From Microbacteriaceae bacterium (GTDB lineage: Bacteria; Actinomycetota; Actinomycetes; Actinomycetales; Microbacteriaceae), in NCBI GenBank assembly GCA_025463665.1, contig JAODAY010000320.1, positions 1-14,019 of the forward strand: a stretch of DNA of 14,019 bases. Reading direction: 5' to 3'. The notes below the pieces were generated by a model. The model was given only the letters and a program-made list of their open reading frames with translations, did no database searches and had not been told where the DNA came from. Positions 8,365 to 14,019 of the stretch are shown piece after piece. The position numbers were made by a program, and so were the translations under genes. Numbering within the stretch: position 1 is the first letter of the stretch; every line of letters starts with the position of its first letter.

Positions 8365-9075
8365 TCAGCGGGTGACCGGCGAGGGCAACGCGACCGGGTT
8401 CGACGCTACAGATTCGGCTGCGAGGGTCGCGTCAGGCGCGCCCACGACGGTCGAGCCCGTGCCGGTGGATGCCGCGGCAGACGTCTTTTCGGCGGCAGTG
8501 CTTGTAGCGGCAGTGGTGTCGGCGGCGGCGGTGCCGGCTGCCGCCGTGTCCGCGGCGGTCGCCTCGGCGGCCGCCGCGGCCGCCTTCGCCGCCGCCTCGC
8601 TCGCCACCAGGGGAACCGAGCCGAGGAGAGCGTTGGGCACGCGGTCGCCGCCGGTGCCGATCACGGTGTCGCCCGCACCGTTGGTCGCGTCGCTGCCGAG
8701 AACCGCGCCGTCGGTCACCCGCAGGAAGACCGGCGAGGTGGAGCTCAGAACCATGCCGAGGCCTTCGGCCTGCATCGCGAGGTTCTGCGGAGATGCCAAA
8801 AGGTCGAGCTGCTCACTCAGCGCCTGCTGCTGGCGGCCGAGGTCGCGCTGTTCCGTCTGCAGGCCGGCGACGCGGTATGCGCCGTCGGAGACCACGATGC
8901 TCAGCAGCAGCTGAACGACGAAGAGGGCGAAGAGACCGGCGACGGCGACGATGGCGTAGTGGACGCGCGGGCGCGCCTTCTTCTGCGCGCGGGTCGCGAC
9001 GATTTCGATGTGGCGCTCGCGCGCCTGCTCGCGCGGTGCGCGCAGCGGAGTAGCGAAGGCGAGGGTGCTGCTCAC
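8365..9075 (-). CDS. ftsL: FtsL-like bitopic division protein with long Ala-rich tail
   Basis: The position between rsmH and ftsI and the topology fit FtsL, the small bitopic divisome protein that pairs with FtsB/DivIC and FtsQ and activates FtsWI. The 236 residues show a basic cytoplasmic region (12-38), one membrane helix (about 40-62), a leucine/glutamine-rich coiled-coil stretch (about 70-95), and a short conserved segment ([17 protein letters not shown], 93-109) usual after the coiled coil in this family. From about 157 the protein becomes an Ala/Thr/Ser-rich low-complexity tail ending in proline-rich residues. FtsL proteins are commonly near 100-150 residues, so the tail is an extension. 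The start is GTG 9075, with AGGAGAA five bases upstream and a GTGA overlap with rsmH. Primary-sequence similarity in FtsL is weak, so the name rests on context and topology. Confidence 0.8.
   Translation of the reverse strand: MSSTLAFATPLRAPREQARERHIEIVATRAQKKARPRVHYAIVAVAGLFALFVVQLLLSIVVSDGAYRVAGLQTEQRDLGRQQQALSEQLDLLASPQNLAMQAEGLGMVLSSTSPVFLRVTDGAVLGSDATNGAGDTVIGTGGDRVPNALLGSVPLVASEAAAKAAAAAAEATAADTAAAGTAAADTTAATSTAAEKTSAAASTGTGSTVVGAPDATLAAESVASNPVALPSPVTR
8467..8607 (-). repeat. Alanine-rich low-complexity segment of the FtsL-like gene
   Basis: Residues 157-203 of the FtsL-like protein are mostly Ala with interspersed Thr, Ser, Glu and Asp. They are encoded by GCC/GCG/GCA-rich DNA. There is no exact tandem unit, but groups of the type [17 protein letters not shown] recur imperfectly. 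The segment would lie on the outer face of the membrane, and such sequence could form a flexible linker or a wall-spanning stretch. Replication slippage is a likely source of length change here. Confidence 0.6.
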
Positions 9076-10028
9076 TGGATTCTCCTGAGTCGTTCAGCAG
9101 CACGGAGCCGCACGGGGGTCGAACGGGGATTGATGGCTTTCTCGGCCTCGGAGGCCAGTTCCGCTCCGCGGACGAGCAGCTTGAGTTCCGGCTTGTGCTG
9201 CGGGAGTTCGACCGGCAGGCCGGCGGGGGCGGTCGACGCGGAGCGCGCGGCGAGGATGCGCTTGACTATGCGGTCTTCGAGCGACTGGTACGACAGCACG
9301 ACGATGCGGCCGCCGACCTCGAGAGTGTCGATCGCGGCGGGGATCGCCCGCTCGAGAACGGCGAGCTCCTGGTTGACCTCGATGCGCAAGGCCTGGAAGA
9401 CACGCTTGGCCGGGTGGCCGGCGCGCTGCACCGCGGCAGGCGTCGCCGCGATGATCGTCTCGACGAGCTGGGAGGACCGGACGAACGGCTCGAGCTCGCG
9501 GCGCTGCACGATCTTGCTGGCGTATCGCGGCGCGAGCTTCTCTTCGCCGTAGTCATAGAAGATGCGGCGCAGTTCCATCTCGCTGTACTCCGCGAGGATG
9601 CGTTCCGCGGTCAGCGGCGACGTCGAATCCATCCGCATGTCGAGCGGGGCGTCCTTGGAGTAGGAGAAGCCGCGGTCGACCTCGTCGAGCTGCAGGGAGG
9701 AGACGCCGAGGTCGAACAGGTAGGCGGAGACCTCCGCTATGTCGAGCGACGCGAGCGCCTCGGGGATCTCGTCGTAGACCGCGTGAACAAGGTGAACCCG
9801 GTCGCCGAAGACGCTCAGCCGCTTGCCCGCGATGGCGAGCGCCTCGGGGTCACGATCGATGCCGACGAAGGTGATCCCGGGGAATCTGGCGAGGAACGCC
9901 TCGGCGTGACCGCCCATGCCGAGCGTCGCGTCGACGAGCACGGCGCCGTCGCGCTGCAGGGCTGGCCCGAGCAGCTCGATGGTGCGGGCCAGATTGACCG
10001 GGGTGTGGATGTCGTTGTTGTCGCTCAT
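9072..10028 (-). CDS. rsmH: RsmH (MraW), 16S rRNA (cytosine-1402-N4) methyltransferase
   Basis: RsmH methylates N4 of C1402 in the ribosomal P site using S-adenosylmethionine. From the chosen ATG at 10028 the product has 318 residues. It opens with the typical HTPV (8-11), followed by the SAM-binding loop [14 protein letters not shown] at 33-46, GIDRDPEAL at 56, [19 protein letters not shown] further on and the C-terminal [15 protein letters not shown]. Upstream in-frame ATGs at 10043 and 10082 would add 5 or 18 residues not usual in the family. None of the three starts has a strong ribosome site: AAAAG precedes 10028 and CAGGG precedes 10043. It ends with a GTGA overlap on the ftsL-like gene and begins 106 bases after mraZ. 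Confidence 0.93.
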   Translation of the reverse strand: MSDNNDIHTPVNLARTIELLGPALQRDGAVLVDATLGMGGHAEAFLARFPGITFVGIDRDPEALAIAGKRLSVFGDRVHLVHAVYDEIPEALASLDIAEVSAYLFDLGVSSLQLDEVDRGFSYSKDAPLDMRMDSTSPLTAERILAEYSEMELRRIFYDYGEEKLAPRYASKIVQRRELEPFVRSSQLVETIIAATPAAVQRAGHPAKRVFQALRIEVNQELAVLERAIPAAIDTLEVGGRIVVLSYQSLEDRIVKRILAARSASTAPAGLPVELPQHKPELKLLVRGAELASEAEKAINPRSTPVRLRAAERLRRIQ

Positions 10029-10074
10029 AGCTTTTCGTTTCATGATCGTTGGCCCTGATCCCCATCCGGTTCGA

Positions 10075-10099
10075 CCTGACATCGGGGAAGAAAGTCAGG
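10075..10099 (-). other. Inverted repeat in the mraZ-rsmH spacer
   Basis: CCTGAC and GTCAGG, six bases each, flank a 13-base loop within the 106-base spacer between mraZ and rsmH. There is no T-run after it, so it is not an intrinsic terminator. It would fold in the leader just before rsmH and could stabilise or process the transcript, or it could be chance. Nothing else is evident in this spacer. Confidence 0.25.
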
Positions 10100-10134
10100 G
10101 CGGGATTCTCCGGCTGGGAGTCAGCGCCAACGAG

Positions 10135-10566
10135 TTAGAAGAGTCCGGGAATCACCTCCTCGGCGGTGTCGGAGAATTCGGCTTCGGTGCTCTCGTAGTA
10201 GGAGTTCCATGCGTCGGTGTCCCAGATCTCCGCGCGGCTGCCCGCCCCGATGATCGTGAGTTCGCGGCCCAGGTTCGCGTACTCCCGCAGGGACGCGGGA
10301 ATGGTGATGCGGTGCTGGTTGTCTGGACGCTCCTGGCTCGCCCCGGAAAGGAAAACGCGCAGAAAATCGCGCGCCTGCTTGCTCGTGACGGGTGCCTGAC
10401 GGATCTTGTCGTGCAGGTTCTCGAATTCGCGCTCGGTGAAAACGTAGAGGCAGCGCTCCTGTCCACGGGTGATGACGAGGCCGGAGGAGAGTTCATCCCA
10501 GAATTTGGCCGGAAGGATGACCCGCCCCTTGTCGTCGAGCTTGGGAGCGTAGGTGCCAAGAAACAC
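10135..10566 (-). CDS. mraZ: MraZ, dcw-cluster transcriptional regulator
   Basis: MraZ is a double SpoVT/AbrB-fold DNA-binding protein that binds repeats upstream of its own gene and controls dcw transcription. The 143 residues contain both half-domains. The first has the DDKGRVILP motif near residues 11-19. The second has [15 protein letters not shown] near 82-96, where the Gly common before Arg is His. The start is GTG 10566 ([14 protein letters not shown] follows), six bases after GAAGGGAG, which is the best ribosome site in the window. The gene leads the cluster. Three GTGGAG repeats begin 36 bases upstream of the start codon and are the expected targets of this protein, so autoregulation is likely. 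Confidence 0.96.
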   Translation of the reverse strand: MFLGTYAPKLDDKGRVILPAKFWDELSSGLVITRGQERCLYVFTEREFENLHDKIRQAPVTSKQARDFLRVFLSGASQERPDNQHRITIPASLREYANLGRELTIIGAGSRAEIWDTDAWNSYYESTEAEFSDTAEEVIPGLF

Positions 10567-10601
10567 GGAACACTCCCTTCACTACCGGCCCGGTGGATTA
10601 C

Positions 10602-10627
10602 CTCCACTTTACTCCACAACCCTCCAC
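10602..10627 (-). promoter_or_regulatory. Three MraZ-type operator boxes (GTGGAG x3, 10-base period)
   Basis: On the minus strand GTGGAG occurs at 10627-10622, 10617-10612 and 10607-10602, each followed by a 4-base spacer (GGTT, TAAA, GTAA). The 10-base period is one helical turn, as in known MraZ sites, which are short direct repeats at 10-base spacing (TGGG-type in E. coli, AAAGTG-type in Mollicutes). The middle junction here reads AAAGTGGAG. The boxes lie 36-61 bases upstream of the mraZ start. The repeat is seen directly; that MraZ binds it is inferred from the family. Confidence 0.8.
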
Positions 10628-10707
10628 TCACCTAGCGATTCGCCGCATAGACGCGCCGACTCAGCAGAAACAGGCCAGCAAATCACTGCTATCCGCGGAG
10701 TGGAGGG
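10620..10707. repeat. 10-base inverted repeat: a fourth, opposite-facing box upstream of mraZ
   Basis: CCCTCCACTC at 10620-10629 contains the most upstream operator box. It is exactly complementary to GAGTGGAGGG at 10698-10707. The second copy is thus a GTGGAG box in the opposite orientation, about 70 bases further upstream. The sequence between the arms would hold the mraZ promoter, but I see no convincing -35/-10 pair in it. Confidence 0.5.
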
Positions 10708-10748
10708 AGAATCACGCCCCGTCGCCGCATCCGGGCATAGAACGGCAC

Positions 10749-10782
10749 AAAAAAAGGACCGACCGTGACGGTCGATCCTTTT
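10749..10782 (-). terminator. Intrinsic terminator after the DUF3040 gene
   Basis: AAAAGGA and TCCTTTT enclose CGACCG-TGA-CGGTCG, giving a 13-pair stem with a single C/A mismatch and a 3-base loop (10752-10782). Read on the minus strand the stem is followed by a run of seven T (10755-10749), the classic form for stopping transcription from the DUF3040 gene, which ends 20 bases upstream. The A/T arms are symmetrical, so it may also stop transcripts on the plus strand. It insulates the mraZ promoter region. Confidence 0.85.
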
Positions 10783-10802
10783 CGGTGGCGGGTCGCGCTT
10801 TT

Positions 10803-11174
10803 CTAGTGGCCGCGTTCGTCCTGGCGCTTGTCCCAGCGGTCGCCGAGGTTGTTCATGAAGCTCGACGGCTTTGCGGGCTTGCCGGGCGAGGCCGGCTTGC
10901 CCGGGGCCATTCCACGGCGGGGCGGGGCGAGAGCCACCATCACGCCGACGAACATGAGCACGAAACCGAGCACGCCGACGAGCGGCTGGTGGACGACGAC
11001 ACCGGTCAGGAGAATCGCTACGCCGAGCAGCCCCAGAAGAATGCCGCCGACTACGATCGTGTAGTTCGGCTTACCGCGGCGCTGGCCGACAGTTGCGACG
11101 AAGTCGGCGTCGTTTTGATACAGACCCCGCTCCATCTCTTCCAGGAGACGCTGCTCCTGCTCGGAAAGTGCCAT
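10803..11174 (-). CDS. DUF3040 small membrane protein
   Basis: This 123-residue protein of unknown function fits the actinobacterial DUF3040 family. It opens with the characteristic MALSEQEQRLLEEMERGLYQ-type segment, with a second acidic motif around DADF (22-25). Two adjacent membrane helices follow (about 40-60 and 64-83), separated by a short hairpin. The C-terminal tail is rich in Pro, Gly, Lys and Arg (85-123). Both ends are probably cytoplasmic. The start is ATG 11174, about six bases after GGAGGGG. In actinobacteria this family is often found beside mraZ, which fits its place here, but the gene has its own terminator and is therefore a separate unit. No function can be given. Confidence 0.85.
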   Translation of the reverse strand: MALSEQEQRLLEEMERGLYQNDADFVATVGQRRGKPNYTIVVGGILLGLLGVAILLTGVVVHQPLVGVLGFVLMFVGVMVALAPPRRGMAPGKPASPGKPAKPSSFMNNLGDRWDKRQDERGH

Positions 11175-11244
11175 CCTGATCCCCTCCGGCTTGGTCTGTT
11201 GACGCGATTGATTCGATAATACGCCCCCCGCGGCTCGGTAGGCT
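11175..11244. promoter_or_regulatory. Divergent promoter region between DUF3040 gene and polyprenyl synthase
   Basis: The 70 bases between the two divergent genes must hold both promoters. GATAAT at 11215-11220 is a good plus-strand -10, and its complement contains TATTAT, a good minus-strand -10, so the two may overlap. No strong -35 lies at the right distance in either direction. TTGACG at about 11200 is too close to serve the plus-strand -10. This is a weak motif call. Confidence 0.35.
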
Positions 11245-12369
11245 ATGCGTGTGGCTGAGAGTACGCGGTTAGTTGACCTTGTCCAGATTCGAATCGACGA
11301 CTTTATAACGGAGCGTGAACCTCAGCTCAGGACGATAGCACCGGAACTCGGCGAGTTCGCCGGCTTCTCGAGGGACCTGCTCGCCGGGGGCAAGCGATTC
11401 CGTGCGCTGTTCTGCTACTGGGGATGGCAGTCCGTGAGTGCCCAGGGTGTCGGCTTCGACGTCACGGAAGACGTGTCGGCGGAGGAGTTGCCCGCGGTCG
11501 TATCTGCCGCGACGTCGCTCGAGTTCTTCCACGCCGCCGCCCTCGTTCACGACGACATCATGGACAACTCAGACACCAGACGGGGTCGACCCTCCGCACA
11601 CAAGCGTTTCGAGACGTTGCACAAGCAGGCTCACTGGCTCGGAAGCCCACGCGGCTTCGGCGAATCGGCCGGACTCCTCCTCGGCGACCTGCTGCTCGCG
11701 TGGAGCGACGAACTGTTCGACGGCGCCCTCCGCGCCCTCTCCATCCCGGGCGCGAGCGAGGCCGCACGGGCCGAGTTCAACCTCATGCGCACCGAGGTGA
11801 CCGTGGGACAGTATCTCGACATCGTCGAGGAGAACGCCTGGCGCACGCATCCCGAGAGCGAACTGCTCCCCCGCGCACACCGCGTGATCGTCTACAAGTC
11901 GGCGAAGTACAGTGTCGAGGCGCCTCTCGCCATCGGCGGCGCGCTCGGCGGAGGGACCCCGAAACAGCTCGCGGCCCTGCGCGCCTTCGGGCTCCCCCTG
12001 GGGATCGCGTACCAGCTGCGCGACGACATGCTCGGCGTGTTCGGCGATCCCGATGTCACGGGCAAACCGGCGGGCGATGACCTTCGAGAGGGTAAACGCA
12101 CTGTGCTCGTGGCTCTCGCGCGCACCACCCTGCCGGCGAACGCCCGCTCGCTGCTCGACGAACTCCTCGGAGACCCCGAGCTGGACGCCCATCAGATAAC
12201 GATGCTGCAGGGGATCATCCGCGACAGTGGCGCCATCGACAAGGTCGAGCGCATCATCGCCCACAACGTGAAGCTCGCCCTCTCCGCGATGACGGATGCA
12301 CCGCTGAGCTCGTCGGCGCGGGCGCAACTCACCCAGCTCGCCACGACGGTCAGCCAGCGGGCGGCCTGA
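11245..12369 (+). CDS. idsA: Polyprenyl diphosphate synthase (GGPP or longer chain)
   Basis: This is a trans-prenyltransferase that condenses isopentenyl diphosphate onto allylic diphosphates. In 374 residues the family signatures are GGKRFR at 48-53, the first Asp-rich motif DDIMD at 103-107 followed by RRGRPSAHK, and the second Asp-rich motif DDMLGVFGD at 260-268 with a GKR at 283-285. The residues four and five before the first Asp-rich motif are Ala, not aromatic, which argues against a farnesyl synthase and for a longer product. The product may feed menaquinone, carotenoid or other isoprenoid synthesis. ATG 11245 is given as the start, but GTG 11251 (VAESTRLVD) lies six bases after GGTAGG and may be the real one. 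Orthologues (idsA2 in mycobacteria) lie in the same neighbourhood. Chain length cannot be fixed by eye. Confidence 0.9.
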   Translation: MRVAESTRLVDLVQIRIDDFITEREPQLRTIAPELGEFAGFSRDLLAGGKRFRALFCYWGWQSVSAQGVGFDVTEDVSAEELPAVVSAATSLEFFHAAALVHDDIMDNSDTRRGRPSAHKRFETLHKQAHWLGSPRGFGESAGLLLGDLLLAWSDELFDGALRALSIPGASEAARAEFNLMRTEVTVGQYLDIVEENAWRTHPESELLPRAHRVIVYKSAKYSVEAPLAIGGALGGGTPKQLAALRAFGLPLGIAYQLRDDMLGVFGDPDVTGKPAGDDLREGKRTVLVALARTTLPANARSLLDELLGDPELDAHQITMLQGIIRDSGAIDKVERIIAHNVKLALSAMTDAPLSSSARAQLTQLATTVSQRAA

Positions 12370-12385
12370 GCCGACAGAGCCTCTT

Positions 12386-12397
12386 GCCCCGCGGGGC
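12386..12397. terminator. Possible weak bidirectional terminator hairpin
   Basis: GCCCCGCGGGGC is a perfect 12-base palindrome lying between the convergent ends of the polyprenyl synthase gene and the Rv2175c-like gene. It can form a short GC hairpin, but no T-run follows on either strand. The position fits a shared terminator and the form does not fit a strong one. Confidence 0.3.
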
Positions 12398-12405
12398 GTG
12401 AGTTC

Positions 12406-12744
12406 TTAGCCCAGCGCCTGGGCGACGCGACGAACCTCGGCCTTGCGGCCCGCGTGCAGCGCGGCGATGGGGCTCGTGCCGAGACTGTCGTCCACGCCGA
12501 GCAGCCAGTCCATGGCCTCGTCGTCGGTGAATCCGCTGTCGCCGAGCACGATGATCGTGCCCCGCAGCTCGCTCATCGGTTCGCCGTCGACGATGAAGGC
12601 CGACGGCACCTTCCATACGCCGTCGATGCGGCGCGCCAGCAGGGCACGGTCTTCGATGAGGCGGCGCACCTGGCTCACCTTGAGTCCGAGCATTTCGGTG
12701 AGGTCGGGGATGGTCAGCCAGGTCGTGTCGGGAAAATCAGTCAC
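12406..12744 (-). CDS. Rv2175c-type small DNA-binding protein
   Basis: A 112-residue cytoplasmic protein resembling mycobacterial Rv2175c, a winged-helix DNA-binding protein that is a substrate of the kinase PknL. The N-terminal helix-turn-helix region reads WLTIPDLTEMLGLKVSQVRRLIEDR-like (about 9-33), followed by a small wing with a VWKVPSAF strand. The C-terminal half holds FIVDGEPMSELRGTIIVL and DDEAMDWLL, conserved in the family. The start is GTG 12744 (VTDFPDTTW). The frame stays open 19 codons further up, but that part has no family likeness. No clear ribosome site precedes 12744, so a leaderless transcript is possible. It is convergent with the polyprenyl synthase gene, as in mycobacteria. 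Threonines at 7, 8 and 11 could be phosphorylation sites by analogy (inference). Confidence 0.82.
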   Translation of the reverse strand: MTDFPDTTWLTIPDLTEMLGLKVSQVRRLIEDRALLARRIDGVWKVPSAFIVDGEPMSELRGTIIVLGDSGFTDDEAMDWLLGVDDSLGTSPIAALHAGRKAEVRRVAQALG

Positions 12745-12929
12745 TGGATAATCGTGCCACGGTGCGACCGAAAACACGGAACCCGCGCCGATCGGCGCCA
12801 CGAGATTGCGCGCTATTCACTCCAGTCACAGGAGCCTCATTGATTGACTCTGATCACCATCTGTGTCACGTTTGAGTATTCGCACCACCGCTGTGCGTCG
12901 ATCCCGGCCGGGAGATTAGACGGAGACCG
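12745..12929. other. Divergent spacer before the LysM gene
   Basis: This 185-base spacer separates the Rv2175c-like gene from the LysM gene and must hold both promoters. TTGACT occurs at about 12844 on the plus strand, and an AT-richer patch with GTTTGAGTATT lies near 12880, but their spacing of about 24 bases does not fit a standard promoter. No open frame with a good start and no strong hairpin stands out. I looked for conserved features of the cyclic-di-AMP riboswitch, which often precedes wall-hydrolase genes in actinobacteria, and did not recognise them. Confidence 0.4.
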
Positions 12930-14019
12930 ATGAATAAATTGCCCCAGCACCATGCCCAGACCACCGAGGGCACGGCTCTGTCGGGTCTCGTCCCCACTCC
13001 GGCTGCCGCGTTCACACGCGACGCCGAGCCGGCAGCGACGCAGCGCGATTCCAGTGCCTTCAGCAGGACCATGCTGGCCACCATGCCGATCATCCTCGTC
13101 GGCTCGCTCGCCGTCTCGATGAACCTCACCGGTCCCATCGATCGCGTCGAGGCGAAGTCGACCACCGACCACAAGGCGACAGACCACGAGGCAACCGACC
13201 ACACGTCGGGCGCCGACGCCACGACGGTCATCGACGAGGGCGTCGCGCAGGCGGACTCGCCCGTGGGCGAGGTGTCCATAGCAGCGACGCCGAGCACCTA
13301 CCGTGTGGCATCCGGGGACACCGTCAGCGGCATCGCCGGACGCTTCGGGCTGTCGACCGCCTCCGTGCTCGCCCTCAACGGCCTCGGCTGGAAGTCCACG
13401 ATCTTCCCGGGGCAGCAGCTCACGCTCTCGAGCGGCGCCGTAGCACCGTCGGCCCCGGTGTCGGCACCCGCAGCCGCCCCGAGCGGCAGCTACACGATCG
13501 TGCGCGGCGACACCGTCGGCGGCATCGCCGCCAAGTTCCGGGTCTCCACCCAGTCGATACTCAGCGCGAACGGCCTCGGCTGGTCGAGCATCATCTACCC
13601 CGGCCAGTCGCTGCGGATTACCGGCGCTTCTGCCTCTGCGCCCGTGTCGGCCCCCGTCACGGCAACACCCGTAGTGTCACGGCCCGCGCCCTCGTCCTCC
13701 GCGGGCAGCTACGCGATCCAGGCCGGCGACAACATCACCAAGATCGCCGCCAAACTGGGCGTCTCGACCTCCTCGCTGCTGTCGGCGAACGGACTCAACT
13801 CGTCGAGCATCATCTACGCCGGTCGCACCCTCGTGGTCCCCGGAGCGAACTCGGCACCCGCGTCGGCACCGAGCGCACCCACCTCGACGCCGAGCGGAAA
13901 CATCACCCTGCTCACCGGCGAGATGGAGAGCAACGCGCGGGCAATCATCCAGGTCGGCAAGAGCCTCGGCGTCAGCGACTACGGCCTCGTCATCGCGCTG
14001 TCCGCCGCGATGCAGGAGT
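12930..14019 (+). CDS. Triple-LysM wall-binding protein, probable peptidoglycan hydrolase (3' end outside window)
   Basis: The 363 codons present have no stop. A 47-residue N-terminal region is followed by one hydrophobic segment (about 48-68) that could be a membrane anchor or an internal signal sequence. Three LysM domains then bind glycan: residues 123-166 (YRVASGDTVSGIAGRFG), 188-230 (YTIVRGDTVGGIAAKFR) and 261-303 (YAIQAGDNITKIAAKLG), joined by Ser/Ala/Pro linkers. From 328 a new module begins (EMESNARAIIQVGKSLGVSD, then YGLVIALSAAMQE), which resembles the helical start of a module found in actinobacterial LysM wall proteins and suggests a lysozyme or transglycosylase-like end. The start is ATG 12930, with GGAG five bases upstream. 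It is divergent from the Rv2175c-like gene. The catalytic class cannot be shown because the gene is cut. Confidence 0.88.
   Translation, partial: MNKLPQHHAQTTEGTALSGLVPTPAAAFTRDAEPAATQRDSSAFSRTMLATMPIILVGSLAVSMNLTGPIDRVEAKSTTDHKATDHEATDHTSGADATTVIDEGVAQADSPVGEVSIAATPSTYRVASGDTVSGIAGRFGLSTASVLALNGLGWKSTIFPGQQLTLSSGAVAPSAPVSAPAAAPSGSYTIVRGDTVGGIAAKFRVSTQSILSANGLGWSSIIYPGQSLRITGASASAPVSAPVTATPVVSRPAPSSSAGSYAIQAGDNITKIAAKLGVSTSSLLSANGLNSSSIIYAGRTLVVPGANSAPASAPSAPTSTPSGNITLLTGEMESNARAIIQVGKSLGVSDYGLVIALSAAMQE
13164..13208 (+). repeat. 15-base tandem repeat encoding T-D-H units
   Basis: Three imperfect 15-base copies encode TDHKA, TDHEA and TDHTS (residues 79-93 of the LysM protein), just after the membrane segment. 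The GAC-CAC core is identical in each copy. The histidine/aspartate-rich stretch is outside the membrane if the anchor is used as predicted. Its role is unknown; it may be a linker grown by slippage, or a weak metal-binding patch. Confidence 0.6.

Noticed and set aside
12745..12929. Cyclic-di-AMP riboswitch before the LysM gene
   Set aside because: It is expected for some actinobacterial wall-hydrolase genes, but I could not recognise the conserved core or a pseudoknot-like layout here.
1..14019. Mobile element, prophage, CRISPR array or tRNA
   Set aside because: No transposase, integrase, terminal repeats, regularly spaced repeats or tRNA-like cloverleaf sequence was seen. The window is core chromosome.

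Overview
The window is a GC-rich stretch of an actinobacterial chromosome, most probably from the family Microbacteriaceae. It carries the upstream part of the division and cell-wall (dcw) cluster. The genus cannot be fixed from the sequence. The family call rests on the gene order, the GC-rich third codon positions, the frequent GTG and TTG starts, and a MurE whose diaminopimelate-recognition motif is altered, as expected where the wall uses a different diamino acid or homoserine.

Bases 1-10627, minus strand: read in transcription order this is mraZ, rsmH, ftsL-like, ftsI, murE, a murF remnant, mraY, murD, ftsW and the first 23 codons of murG, which runs off the left edge. Five of the junctions (rsmH/ftsL, murE/murF, murF/mraY, mraY/murD, ftsW/murG) are 4-base stop/start overlaps, so this is a tightly coupled operon. 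Three GTGGAG direct repeats with an exact 10-base period lie just upstream of mraZ and look like the MraZ autoregulatory boxes. The products form one pathway. MurE, MurF and MurD are Mur ligases of the UDP-MurNAc-peptide route, and MraY and MurG make lipid I and lipid II. FtsW polymerises glycan, FtsI cross-links it at the septum, and the FtsL-like protein is the bitopic divisome partner. RsmH and MraZ are the usual leading genes.

The most unusual element is the gene in the murF slot. Its reading frame is intact and translationally coupled, but the product is only about 322 residues. It lacks the N-terminal substrate domain, has GET where the P-loop should read GKT/S, has lost most of the central catalytic core, and has LDATP in place of YNANP. 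The C-terminal domain is well preserved. It looks like a non-catalytic MurF-derived protein, so a complete MurF should be encoded elsewhere.

Bases 10628-12744: a spacer with an intrinsic terminator, then a small DUF3040 membrane protein (minus), then a divergent long-chain polyprenyl diphosphate synthase (plus), then a convergent Rv2175c-type small DNA-binding protein (minus). This neighbourhood is familiar from actinobacterial chromosomes next to mraZ.

Bases 12745-14019: a spacer and then the first 363 codons of a membrane-anchored or secreted protein with three LysM domains (plus). It runs off the right edge just as a further conserved module begins. No tRNA, rRNA, CRISPR array, insertion sequence or phage gene was seen.
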